Source of the DNA: Streptococcus mitis
GTDB lineage: Bacteria > Bacillota > Bacilli > Lactobacillales > Streptococcaceae
NCBI RefSeq assembly: GCF_001281025.1
Contig: NZ_CP012646.1
Coordinates: 172,501 to 210,000 of the forward strand
Direction: 5' to 3'
Length of the DNA stretch: 37,500 nt
Made by a program: the position numbers and the translations under genes. Of this stretch, positions 1 through 7,672 are shown piece by piece (the stretch's first letter is position 1; each line of letters starts with the position of its first letter). Below the pieces are notes generated by a model. The model was not told the DNA's origin. It saw only the letters and a list, made by a program, of their open reading frames with translations, and did no database searches.

Positions 1-15
1 GCCTCCATCTTATCT

Positions 16-44
16 ATTATAACAAGAAAGCTAGGCTTTGACAA
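16..44 (-). promoter_or_regulatory. Sigma-A promoter for the gene beyond the left edge
   Basis: On the minus strand a -35 TTGTCA (39-44) and a -10 TATAAT (16-21) are separated by 17 bp. It begins directly after the pbp2A stop codon at 50, with no terminator visible between them. It points out of the window. In pneumococci the next genes are rpmG-secE-nusG, so that operon is the inferred target. Confidence 0.7.
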
Positions 45-49
45 GCATC

Positions 50-2245
50 TTAGCGAAATAGATTGACTACCGAATCCCATATTGTTTGAGCCTTTTCCTT
101 AATCTTAGCATCCGAGATAGCCCGACTAGCCTCATCTACCAGATTTTGTGCACGACTTCTAATATCAGAAAGGCTATTATCCGCCTGATTTTCTTCATTA
201 CTCTGTACTTGATTTCTTGTATTGGCTGGTGCAATTCCATTTTGCTTATAAGCATTTTCAACCGTAAAGGTACTTCCTGGCGTATAAGGTAAAATGGTAT
301 TTGCAATGTTTCTAAAGACATGGGCTGCACCGTTTGAAGTAGATCCTGCTAGATAGTGGCTTTCATCAGTGGTAGGGAAACCAAGCCAGTGACTAATCAC
401 TACATCCGGAGTATAACCAATCACCCACTGGTCACTTGTGTATTCAGGATTGAAAACAGCTTCAGTTGTACCAGTTTTTCCTGCCATGACATAATCTGCA
501 GGAGATGAACTAATACCGGTACCGTTGGTAAATGTCCCCAACATCATACTGGTCATCTTATCAGCTACAGACTTATCAATCACCCGTTTTTGTGAATTTT
601 TATGGCTCGCAATGACCTGACCACTAGCATTTTCAATTCTACTAATAAAATGAGCTTCCGGCATTAAACCTTCATTTGCAAAGGCAGCATATGCTTGAGC
701 CATTTGCAGAGGGTTGGTTTCAACACCACTTCCCAAGGCGACACCAAGAACACGGTCGACCTTTTCCATATTGAGTCCAAATTTTTCTCCTGCCTCAAAA
801 GCCTTATCAACACCCAAATCATTAACAGTGGCAACAGCAGGTAGATTAAGCGATTCTGCCAAGGCTTGATACATAGGAACTTCTCGACTCGTTTTGATCC
901 CTGCATAGTTATCAACCTTATAGCTGTCATACTGCATGGTATGGTTATCCAACTGCTTATTCAAAGCCCAGCCAGCTTCAACTGCAGGCGTATAAACAAC
1001 TAAAGGCTTAATTGTAGAACCAGGGCTACGTTTTGATTGAGTTGCATAGTTGAAATTCCGGAATCCAGTTTTATCATTGCCAGCAACCTGACCGACAACT
1101 CCACGAACTCCCCCTGTTTTCGGTTCGAGAGCTACACTTCCTGATTGAGCAAATGTTCCATCCTCTGCCCTCGGAAATAGTGATATATTTTCATAGACAA
1201 CCTGCATATTTGCTTGATAGTTTTGGTCTAGCTCCGTGTAAATGCGGTAGCCATTATTGACAATTTCTTCCTCTGTTAGATTATACTTGGAAATGGCTTC
1301 GTTAACCACCGCATCAAAGTAAGAAGGATAGCGGTAATCTGAGATTTTTCCTTCATACTTATCGTGCAATTGCGAAGTCATATCAACTTCTGCAGCTTCG
1401 GTTTCTTGGTTTTTATCAATGTAACCCGCTGCAAGCATATTTTGCAAGACAGTATCACGACGATTAGTAGAATCTTCTACAGATTTCAAGGGGTTATACA
1501 GTTCCGGTCCTTTGAGCATCCCTGCCAGAGTCGCAGCTTGATCCAGACTCACTTCTGATGCAGAAACTCCAAAGTATTTCTTACTCGCATCTTCTACACC
1601 CCACACACCATTTCCAAAATAGGCATTGTTAAGGTACATGGTTAAGATCTGATCCTTACTATATTTTTTTGTTAATTCTAAGGCAAGGAAAAATTCTTTT
1701 GCTTTTCTCTCAACAGTTTGATCCTGCGACAGATAGGCATTTTTAGCCAGCTGTTGAGTAATAGTAGAACCACCACCTGAACGACCAGCAGTGACAATCG
1801 CCAAGAAGAAACGACCATAGTTAATCCCGTCATTTTTATAAAAAGAACGGTCTTCTGTCGCAATAACGGCATTCTGCAAATTTTTACTTATATCAGTCAA
1901 TTCAACATAAGTTCCTTTTTGACCAGATAAGGCACCAGCCTCTTTTTCTTCACGGTCAAAAATGATAGTCCGAGTTTTCAAGGCGTTTTGCAAATCGTTA
2001 ACATTGGTTGACTTAGCTACAGCAAACAAATAGGTTCCAACTAGCAAGCCTGCACTCAAACCTAGTATAAGGACAATCTTTGTTAGATGATAACGACGCC
2101 AGAATTTTCGAATTGGACCTACTTGGGCTAATTTTTTTCGATCACTACGCGAGCGACGTAAGCTAGTAGAATCAGAATCCTCTGATTCACTTGTTTCTTT
2201 TTTAAAAAGAGAAAGAAATTTCTCAAATAATTTATCTAATTTCAT
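50..2245 (-). CDS. pbp2A: Bifunctional class A penicillin-binding protein 2a
   Basis: This membrane-anchored peptidoglycan synthase polymerises glycan strands and cross-links stem peptides outside the cell. The 731-aa product has a basic cytoplasmic tail, one membrane anchor near residues 56-77, then a GT51 glycosyltransferase domain whose ATEDRSF motif places the catalytic Glu at residue 131. The transpeptidase domain follows, with SxxK at Ser410 (SPGSTIK), SxN at 465-467 (SLN) and KTG at 590-592. Length and the position of Ser410 match pneumococcal PBP2a. It is transcribed divergently from the pseudouridine synthase gene. The ATG at 2245 has no Shine-Dalgarno sequence; a promoter -10 ends 6 nt before it, so the mRNA may be leaderless. 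The domain call is certain; the symbol rests on close resemblance to the pneumococcal protein. Confidence 0.97.
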   Translation of the reverse strand: MKLDKLFEKFLSLFKKETSESEDSDSTSLRRSRSDRKKLAQVGPIRKFWRRYHLTKIVLILGLSAGLLVGTYLFAVAKSTNVNDLQNALKTRTIIFDREEKEAGALSGQKGTYVELTDISKNLQNAVIATEDRSFYKNDGINYGRFFLAIVTAGRSGGGSTITQQLAKNAYLSQDQTVERKAKEFFLALELTKKYSKDQILTMYLNNAYFGNGVWGVEDASKKYFGVSASEVSLDQAATLAGMLKGPELYNPLKSVEDSTNRRDTVLQNMLAAGYIDKNQETEAAEVDMTSQLHDKYEGKISDYRYPSYFDAVVNEAISKYNLTEEEIVNNGYRIYTELDQNYQANMQVVYENISLFPRAEDGTFAQSGSVALEPKTGGVRGVVGQVAGNDKTGFRNFNYATQSKRSPGSTIKPLVVYTPAVEAGWALNKQLDNHTMQYDSYKVDNYAGIKTSREVPMYQALAESLNLPAVATVNDLGVDKAFEAGEKFGLNMEKVDRVLGVALGSGVETNPLQMAQAYAAFANEGLMPEAHFISRIENASGQVIASHKNSQKRVIDKSVADKMTSMMLGTFTNGTGISSSPADYVMAGKTGTTEAVFNPEYTSDQWVIGYTPDVVISHWLGFPTTDESHYLAGSTSNGAAHVFRNIANTILPYTPGSTFTVENAYKQNGIAPANTRNQVQSNEENQADNSLSDIRSRAQNLVDEASRAISDAKIKEKAQTIWDSVVNLFR

Positions 2246-2251
2246 GCGTTT

Positions 2252-2280
2252 ATTTTATCATCTTCGTCATAGGAAGACAA
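2252..2280 (-). promoter_or_regulatory. pbp2A promoter, predicted leaderless
   Basis: On the minus strand, -35 TTGTCT (275-280 of the 2 kb block, i.e. 2275-2280), a 17-bp spacer and an extended -10 TGa-TAAAAT (hexamer 2252-2257). Exactly 6 nt (2246-2251) separate the hexamer from the ATG at 2245, so the A of the ATG is the expected +1. Confidence 0.65.
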
Positions 2281-2316
2281 GAATTTAGCTATTTCCTATC
2301 CAAATAGGGCTTTTTT

Positions 2317-2325
2317 TGTTACAAT
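2317..2325 (+). promoter_or_regulatory. Extended -10 of the pseudouridine synthase gene, predicted leaderless
   Basis: TGt-TACAAT with the hexamer at 2320-2325, followed by exactly 6 nt and then the ATG at 2332. No good -35 and no Shine-Dalgarno sequence are visible. The predicted +1 is the A of the start codon. Confidence 0.55.
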
Positions 2326-2331
2326 ATCTGT

Positions 2332-3207
2332 ATGAAATTCACATTTACATTACCAGACTCTCTACCTCAAATGACGGTAAAGCAATTACTTGAGGAACAA
2401 CTCCTCATCCCTAGAAAAATCCGTCATTTTTTGAGAATCAAGAAACATATTTTGATAAATCAAAAAGAAGTTCATTGGAACGAGATAGTAAATCCTGGAG
2501 ATGTTTGCCAATTGACTTTTGACGAGGAAGATTATCCCGAAAAAGAAATTCCTTGGGGCAACCCAAAACTTATTCAGGAAGTTTATCAAGATCAACACTT
2601 GATTATTGTAAACAAACCCGAGGGAATGAAAACGCATGGTAATCAGCCAAGCGAAATCGCCCTTCTTAACCATGTCAGTGCCTATGTTGGCCAAACCTGC
2701 TATGTCGTTCATCGTCTGGACATGGAAACCAGCGGTTTAGTTCTTTTTGCTAAAAATCCTTTTATCCTCCCTATTCTCAATCGCTTATTGGAGAAAAAAG
2801 AGATTGCTAGAGAATATTGGGCACTTGTTGACGGAAATATCAACAGCAGAGAGCTTGTTTTCAGGGACAAAATCGGACGTGATCGCCATGACCGCAGAAA
2901 ACGAATAGTTGATACAAAAAATGGGCAATATGCTGAAACGCATGTAAGCAGATTAAAGCAATTCCCAGACAAAACTTCCTTGGTTCGTTGCAAACTAAAG
3001 ACCGGGCGAACCCATCAGATTCGTGTGCACCTTTCGCATCATAACTTCCCTATTTTAGGCGACCCTCTCTATAATAGTAAATCAAAAACAAGTCGGCTTA
3101 TGCTCCACGCCTTTCGACTGTCCTTTACCCATCCGCTTACTCTAGAGAAATTAAGCTTCACTACCCTATCAGATACTTTTGAAAAAGAGTTAAAAAAGAA
3201 TGGATGA
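2332..3207 (+). CDS. RluA-family RNA pseudouridine synthase
   Basis: It isomerises specific uridines in RNA, in this family usually 23S rRNA. The 291-aa product starts with a short S4-like region (about residues 14-65) followed by the RluA catalytic domain. The signature HRLDMETSG places the catalytic Asp at residue 130, and the conserved RTHQIRVHL motif lies near residue 225. It is one of only two plus-strand genes in the window and is convergent with gapA. The ATG has no ribosome binding site and lies 6 nt after a -10 element. The TGA stop codon lies inside the stem of its own terminator hairpin. Which uridine it modifies cannot be told from sequence; RluD-like is the usual label. Confidence 0.93.
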   Translation: MKFTFTLPDSLPQMTVKQLLEEQLLIPRKIRHFLRIKKHILINQKEVHWNEIVNPGDVCQLTFDEEDYPEKEIPWGNPKLIQEVYQDQHLIIVNKPEGMKTHGNQPSEIALLNHVSAYVGQTCYVVHRLDMETSGLVLFAKNPFILPILNRLLEKKEIAREYWALVDGNINSRELVFRDKIGRDRHDRRKRIVDTKNGQYAETHVSRLKQFPDKTSLVRCKLKTGRTHQIRVHLSHHNFPILGDPLYNSKSKTSRLMLHAFRLSFTHPLTLEKLSFTTLSDTFEKELKKNG

Positions 3208-3224
3208 TAGCGTCATCCATTTTT
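3198..3224 (+). terminator. Terminator of the pseudouridine synthase gene
   Basis: ATGGATGA (3200-3207) pairs with TCATCCAT (3213-3220) across a 5-nt loop, followed by a T run. The stop codon TGA (3205-3207) forms the top of the left arm. Confidence 0.8.
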
Positions 3225-3232
3225 AAATATTT

Positions 3233-3261
3233 AAAAAGCAAGACCAGAGGCCTTGCTTTTT
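3233..3261. terminator. Bidirectional terminator between the pseudouridine synthase gene and gapA
   Basis: AAAAAGCAAG (3233-3242) pairs with CTTGCTTTTT (3252-3261). A/T runs on both flanks let it work for gapA on the minus strand and as a second terminator for the plus-strand gene. Confidence 0.85.
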
Positions 3262-3274
3262 ATCGACTCAAGAA

Positions 3275-4285
3275 TTATTTAGCGATTTTTGCGAAGTATT
3301 CAAGAGTACGAACAAGTTGTGCAGTGTATGACATTTCGTTGTCGTACCATGATACAACTTTAACCAATTGTTTACCGTCAACGTCAAGAACTTTAGTTTG
3401 AGTTGCGTCAAACAATGAACCGTAAGACATACCTACGATATCTGAAGATACGATTGGATCTTCTGTGTAACCGTATGATTCGTTTGAAGCTGCTTTCATA
3501 GCTGCGTTCACTTCATCAACAGTAACGTTCTTTTCAAGAACTGCTACCAATTCAGTAACTGATCCAGTTGGAGTTGGAACGCGTTGTGCAGATCCGTCAA
3601 GTTTACCGTTCAATTCTGGGATTACAAGACCGATAGCTTTTGCAGCACCAGTTGAGTTAGGAACGATGTTTGCAGCACCAGCGCGAGCACGGCGAAGGTC
3701 ACCACCACGGTGTGGTCCGTCAAGGATCATTTGGTCACCAGTGTAAGCGTGGATAGTAGTCATCAATCCTTCAACAACACCAAAGTTGTCTTGAAGAGCT
3801 TTAGCCATAGGAGCCAAGCAGTTTGTAGTACATGAAGCACCTGAGATAACTGTTTCAGTACCGTCAAGAACATCGTGGTTAGTGTTGAATACAACTGTTT
3901 TAACGTCGTTTCCACCAGGAGCAGTAATAACAACTTTCTTAGCACCACCAGCGTGCAAGTGTTTTTCAGCAGCTGCTTTCTTAGCAAAGAAACCAGTAGC
4001 TTCAAGAACGATTTCTACACCATCGTTAGCCCAGTCGATTTGTTCTGGATCACGTTCAGCAGAAACTTTGATGAATTTACCGTTAACTTCAAATCCACCT
4101 TCTCTAACTTCCACAGTTCCGTCGAAACGACCTTGAGTTGTGTCATATTTCAACAAGTGTGCAAGCATAACTGGATCCGTAAGGTCGTTGATGCGAGTAA
4201 CTTCAACACCTTCTACGTTTTGGATACGGCGGAAAGCAAGACGACCGATACGTCCGAAACCGTTAATACCAACTTTAACTACCAT
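3275..4285 (-). CDS. gapA: Glyceraldehyde-3-phosphate dehydrogenase (NAD-dependent, glycolytic)
   Basis: It converts glyceraldehyde 3-phosphate, NAD and phosphate to 1,3-bisphosphoglycerate in glycolysis. The 336-aa product has the Rossmann start [10 protein letters not shown] at residues 6-15 and the catalytic SCTTNCLAP motif with Cys152. Length and motifs are those of the phosphorylating enzyme. An in-frame ATG exists 72 nt further upstream, but the start at 4285 is chosen because AAGGAGG lies about 9 nt before it and the family begins at this Met. It is a single-gene transcript with its own strong promoter and a bidirectional terminator. Codon use looks highly biased, as expected for an abundant protein. 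Confidence 0.98.
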   Translation of the reverse strand: MVVKVGINGFGRIGRLAFRRIQNVEGVEVTRINDLTDPVMLAHLLKYDTTQGRFDGTVEVREGGFEVNGKFIKVSAERDPEQIDWANDGVEIVLEATGFFAKKAAAEKHLHAGGAKKVVITAPGGNDVKTVVFNTNHDVLDGTETVISGASCTTNCLAPMAKALQDNFGVVEGLMTTIHAYTGDQMILDGPHRGGDLRRARAGAANIVPNSTGAAKAIGLVIPELNGKLDGSAQRVPTPTGSVTELVAVLEKNVTVDEVNAAMKAASNESYGYTEDPIVSSDIVGMSYGSLFDATQTKVLDVDGKQLVKVVSWYDNEMSYTAQLVRTLEYFAKIAK

Positions 4286-4371
4286 TAGTGATTTCCTCCT
4301 TATGAAAATCATGAAAATTTTATTGTGAAAAGAGTAACTTGAATCACTACAAATCACCTTTCAACAAACCT

Positions 4372-4400
4372 ATTATATAACTATTTAAGTTTAATTGCAA
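4372..4400 (-). promoter_or_regulatory. gapA promoter
   Basis: On the minus strand, -35 TTGCAA (4395-4400), a 17-bp spacer and a perfect -10 TATAAT (4372-4377). It leaves an untranslated leader of about 80 nt before the ATG at 4285. Confidence 0.8.
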
Positions 4401-4461
4401 GTACGGGCATTGTTTTTCTATGTTAGTTTCTTTTTCAGGCTATAAATCAAGAACTTCCTTA

Positions 4462-5763
4462 CTATTCATATCGTAGCGATTCTACAGGATCCATTTTACT
4501 AATTTTACGTGCTGGGAAGTAGGCTGAGACATAACCAAGTAATAGAGCAAAAGCTAGAGTTCCTAAAATAGATAGAAGATTTAATTCAAAAACCTTCGTG
4601 ATGGATGGGTAAAAGTGACTTACAATCGCATTCGCCAAACTTCCCACCCCTTGTGCAACCAAAAAGGCCAGCAGCAAGGCGATTCCTACAATCCAGATAG
4701 CCTCGTAAATAAAAATTCCTTTGACATCACGATTTTGATAACCAACTGCCTTCATGACACCTATTTCCTTAGAACGTTGCATGATATTGATGTAAATAAT
4801 GATACCAATCATGACCGCTGCTACCACAATAGCTTGTGATGAAAGCACAATCAACAATCCCTGAATGACACGAATAAAGGTAATCACAATATCAAGAACC
4901 TTCTGTTGAGAAAGAACCGTATACTTCTTATTTTTCTGTAATTCTTCTGTTACCGTTTTTGTCTGTGATGGATCTTTGAGTTCCAAGATAAAATAAGATA
5001 CAGCTTTTGTAAATCCAGCCTCTTTCAAAATCGTTTCCATTTGATTAGACGGCATGAAACTGTTGCTGTCCTCCATGTCATCTTCATCATTGATTACACG
5101 CACAATCTTCGTTTGAAATTGAGCAGTCTTGCTAGCTTCGGCAGCATTTTCCACAATACTTGCTGAGACTGATTTGCCAATAACATCACTAGCTGTCAGA
5201 TTGTTTCCTGTCTGTTCATTCCAATTTTTTAGTAAACTGATTGGAATCGTTAATCCCTGTTCATTTGTATCAGTATAGAGGGAACCGGCTAATACTTTGT
5301 CCGCCTCATTACTACTAACAGAAATACTTGTATCCTCATAGAGACTCACTACCTGAGCATAAGAAGGCATCGTTTGACTAAAATCCATTTCTTGCCCATC
5401 TATAGTCATATTTGACATGGTCATCCCAAAAGGACTCTCCAAATATTTAATAGCTTCTTTTCCAACTGTATCCGTGATATAGTTCTTATCATCTTGGTTC
5501 AAAAAGCCTCGTCCAGCATTTTCTGTATTTAAAGCAATCTGAACTTGAGAAGGGATTTGACCTCCATTCGTATTTTCATCAATCATCGAAATCAAAGCAT
5601 TTCCCAAGCCGAAAGAAATTAAGACTCCTACAAAACCGATTGAGGTTGCTAGCGCAATCAATAGGTTACGCCACTTTCTTTCCAGAAAGTTATTTAAAGA
5701 AAGTTTGAATTTATTTTTCAATGATAATCCTTTATTTTTTGACTTCTTCAACGACTTCACCAT
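4462..5763 (-). CDS. ABC transporter permease, MacB/FtsX type
   Basis: This 433-aa membrane protein has the four-helix MacB_PCD-FtsX layout: one N-terminal helix near residues 33-58, a large extracytoplasmic domain of roughly 230 residues, then three helices near 290-330, 350-375 and 395-415. It ends with the family-typical MDPVESLRYE. Such permeases pair with a LolD/MacB-type ATPase and act in export of peptides, lipids or antibiotics, or as mechanotransmission devices. The ATPase gene lies directly upstream and overlaps by 32 nt, so the two are translationally coupled. No substrate can be deduced. No convincing terminator is visible in the 4401-4461 stretch before the gapA promoter. Confidence 0.9.
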   Translation of the reverse strand: MVKSLKKSKNKGLSLKNKFKLSLNNFLERKWRNLLIALATSIGFVGVLISFGLGNALISMIDENTNGGQIPSQVQIALNTENAGRGFLNQDDKNYITDTVGKEAIKYLESPFGMTMSNMTIDGQEMDFSQTMPSYAQVVSLYEDTSISVSSNEADKVLAGSLYTDTNEQGLTIPISLLKNWNEQTGNNLTASDVIGKSVSASIVENAAEASKTAQFQTKIVRVINDEDDMEDSNSFMPSNQMETILKEAGFTKAVSYFILELKDPSQTKTVTEELQKNKKYTVLSQQKVLDIVITFIRVIQGLLIVLSSQAIVVAAVMIGIIIYINIMQRSKEIGVMKAVGYQNRDVKGIFIYEAIWIVGIALLLAFLVAQGVGSLANAIVSHFYPSITKVFELNLLSILGTLAFALLLGYVSAYFPARKISKMDPVESLRYE

Positions 5764-6415
5764 CCTTCATTTTGATAATCACATCTGCATATTCGGCAAC
5801 CTCTGGATTATGGGTTACAATCAATACTGTTTTCCCTGTTTGGGCTAAATTTTTAAATACTTCCAATACCATTTCTTGGGATTGAGAATCCAGCGAACCC
5901 GTTGGCTCATCTGCTACAATCATATCAGGCTGATTTACCAAGGCACGCGCGATTGCTACACGTTGCTTTTGCCCGCCAGAAAGCTGTTTAACATTTTTAG
6001 CCATAAAAGGCTCCATTCCTAAGCTACTTAATTGCTCCTTTGCAATCATTGTCATCTCCCTGTCAGATAAATCTTTGACATAGAGAGGTAGCTTGACATT
6101 GTCCAAGACAGATTGATGAGGAATGAGGTTGAAGTTTTGAAACACAAATCCAATCTTGTTTTTACGAAATTGAGTTAGTTCAATCTCTGATAAGCCACGG
6201 AGAGATTCCCCTTTAAATTCTAAAACTCCTTCATATTGTCTATCTAGACCACTGATGATGTTTAGCAAGCTAGTTTTGCCACAGCCTGACGGCCCGTAAA
6301 TCGCTGTAATTTTACCTTTTGCGATTTGCAGGTTTATATTCTTTAAAGCCTGTTCTTGATGTTTACCGTCCAAAGTGTAAAACTTTGAAATATTTTTAAT
6401 GGATAAAATGGACAT
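5732..6415 (-). CDS. ABC transporter ATP-binding protein, MacB/LolD type
   Basis: This is the cytoplasmic ATPase partner of the adjacent FtsX-like permease. The 227-aa product shows Walker A (GPSGCGKTS, about residues 41-49), the signature LSGGQKQR, Walker B (MIVADEPTG) and the switch His in VTHNPE. The start at 6415 is preferred over an in-frame ATG 33 nt upstream because a purine-rich AGGGGGAAAGA lies just before it and the family begins MSILSIKNISK. The gene forms a two-gene operon with the permease. Its upstream region contains direct repeats that may be regulator sites. The HTH regulator encoded next upstream on the same strand is the obvious candidate controller. Confidence 0.93.
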   Translation of the reverse strand: MSILSIKNISKFYTLDGKHQEQALKNINLQIAKGKITAIYGPSGCGKTSLLNIISGLDRQYEGVLEFKGESLRGLSEIELTQFRKNKIGFVFQNFNLIPHQSVLDNVKLPLYVKDLSDREMTMIAKEQLSSLGMEPFMAKNVKQLSGGQKQRVAIARALVNQPDMIVADEPTGSLDSQSQEMVLEVFKNLAQTGKTVLIVTHNPEVAEYADVIIKMKDGEVVEEVKK

Positions 6416-6468
6416 TCTTTCCCCCTTGTTTAAAACCGTTATCGTCATACATCATACTTATAGAAAAT

Positions 6469-6508
6469 CCTTCAAGCTACTTCAGCACTGATTTCCCACC
6501 CTTTAAGC
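6469..6508 (-). repeat. Pair of direct repeats upstream of the ABC operon
   Basis: On the minus strand GCTTGAAGG (6469-6477) and GCTTAAAGG (6500-6508) lie 31 bp apart, about three helical turns, in the same orientation. They sit between the regulator's terminator and the ABC ATPase start. They could be binding sites of a dimeric regulator; this is an inference. Confidence 0.4.
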
Positions 6509-6578
6509 CTACTACTTAGAACTTTCTCTCTATTCCCTAGTTTGCTTCTGGATGTATATCAAGTAAAATTCATTTTAA

Positions 6579-6615
6579 CAAAAAAGCGACATTTCTCCAA
6601 TGACAGAAATGTCAC
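6579..6615 (-). terminator. Terminator of the HTH regulator gene
   Basis: An 11-bp stem is formed by positions 6586-6596 and 6605-6615 (minus-strand RNA GTGACATTTCT pairing with AGAAATGTCGC), followed by a T6 run. It separates the regulator from the ABC operon. Confidence 0.85.
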
Positions 6616-6628
6616 TCCTATAAACTCT

Positions 6629-7549
6629 TTAACGATATCTTTCTAGATCCTCGGCCCATTCATTATCTAAACTAACGAGTAACTTCTCATTGCCAAACAT
6701 CCTTGCCATCATTTTTGCTTCTTCATACTTTTGTTTGGCTGTTTCATAATCCATCTGAATATAATATTTCCACTCAATCATCGAGACAATCGGTTGTTTT
6801 TGAAAATCTCGTGTTTTTTGCCCTATTTTATTTAAGGTCTCGACTGCCCTCTTAAAATAATGAAGCAACCCCATAACCTCTATACAAGTTAAAGAAGCTA
6901 ACAAGGAGTCTCTAAGTAAGTCCAAACAATCGAACTCTATCTTATCAACCTGAGAACTTAATTTGTCATGAAAATAAAGAATAGTTTCATGCTCAGACTT
7001 TTTTATCTCACCCTCGTTTAAACCATCCATTAACTGACAAAGAAAATACAGTCTCAATTTCAACAATTCCTCAGCCTTATATACATCTCTGGATAGTAAG
7101 TCTTGAAGACTGTCCTCAATCACACCACTTCCGTATAAAGAATTACTAGTCGCTCTCACTGCATCTATTGCCTGAAGGCAGTCCACTATCATCTTCTCAT
7201 CACGGGGCAGGTCATCATAAAAACACTCAAAAATCTCATCAAAATATTCTTCCTTTTGTTCTTGCAACTCCTTGTCTCCATAGTCAGGGTGATGTAAAAG
7301 AAAGTACTTTAATTCTTGGTAGCGTTTAGGCAGTTCCTTATAATCTGGCATCAAGACGTAGGATGGAATTTCTAATCTATCTGCAATATATTCTAGTGTT
7401 TTTATAGTCGGTCGAAATTCTCCTTTTTCGATTCTCACCAACTGACGCACTGATAATTCAGACTCATCCCCACAAAAAACTGGACGACTAAGTCCTTTCT
7501 CCTCTCTTAAAAGTCGCACTTTATCCCCTAACTCATTTATCTTGTTCAT
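6629..7549 (-). CDS. RNPP/PlcR-like transcriptional regulator (HTH plus helical repeats)
   Basis: This 306-aa cytoplasmic protein has an N-terminal XRE-type helix-turn-helix at about residues 8-62, with the segments LREEKGLSR, LSVRQLVRIEKG and TIKTLEYIADRL. It continues as an all-helical C-terminal region of about 230 residues resembling TPR arrays. This is the layout of PlcR/TprA/Rgg-type regulators, many of which bind short secreted peptides. It lies upstream of, and co-oriented with, an ABC exporter, separated by a terminator. No small signal-peptide gene is visible nearby. The start ATG has GAGGGG before it. The promoter overlaps the tail of the adhE terminator, and a palindrome in the leader could be an autoregulatory site. 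Family placement is from layout only; peptide binding is inferred. Confidence 0.8.
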   Translation of the reverse strand: MNKINELGDKVRLLREEKGLSRPVFCGDESELSVRQLVRIEKGEFRPTIKTLEYIADRLEIPSYVLMPDYKELPKRYQELKYFLLHHPDYGDKELQEQKEEYFDEIFECFYDDLPRDEKMIVDCLQAIDAVRATSNSLYGSGVIEDSLQDLLSRDVYKAEELLKLRLYFLCQLMDGLNEGEIKKSEHETILYFHDKLSSQVDKIEFDCLDLLRDSLLASLTCIEVMGLLHYFKRAVETLNKIGQKTRDFQKQPIVSMIEWKYYIQMDYETAKQKYEEAKMMARMFGNEKLLVSLDNEWAEDLERYR

Positions 7550-7573
7550 TTGCCCCTCGCATGATTATAAAAG

Positions 7574-7588
7574 ATTTGATTTTCAAAT
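7574..7588. promoter_or_regulatory. Candidate operator in the regulator leader
   Basis: A perfect palindrome, ATTTGA-TTT-TCAAAT, lies between the regulator's -10 (7603-7608) and its start codon (7549). Position fits autorepression. No regulator has been matched to it. Confidence 0.4.
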
Positions 7589-7602
7589 AAATATATGCGA
7601 TG

Positions 7603-7631
7603 ATTATACCATTTTTCAAATAGAATTACAA
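7603..7631 (-). promoter_or_regulatory. Promoter of the HTH regulator gene
   Basis: On the minus strand, -35 TTGTAA (7626-7631), a 17-bp spacer and -10 TATAAT (7603-7608) preceded by TGG, an extended -10. It abuts the T run of the adhE terminator. A second TATAAT occurs at 7564-7569 but lacks a properly spaced -35. Confidence 0.65.
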
Positions 7632-7659
7632 AAAAAGAGACAGGGATTCCCTGCCTCTA
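7630..7659 (-). terminator. adhE terminator
   Basis: On the minus strand a stem AGAGGCAGGG / CCCTGTCTCT (one G-U pair) with a 3-nt loop is followed by at least seven T. It starts shortly after the adhE stop codon at 7673. Confidence 0.9.
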
Positions 7660-7672
7660 GGCTGATAAACAA

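Noticed and set aside
3875..4288. Long plus-strand open frame (137 aa) opposite gapA
   Set aside because: It is antisense to a highly expressed gene with strong codon bias, has no ribosome binding site and no recognisable domain; it is a mirror of GAPDH codons.
4323..4329. TTGTGAA in the gapA leader as a Rex site
   Set aside because: Only a half-site; the partner half at the right spacing is missing.
6542..6655. Possible small signal-peptide gene (TTG start, plus strand) next to the RNPP-like regulator
   Set aside because: No ribosome binding site, rare start codon, and it runs through the regulator's terminator and C-terminus. No SHP-, Phr- or PapR-like peptide (basic start, hydrophobic core) was found in the gaps on either strand.
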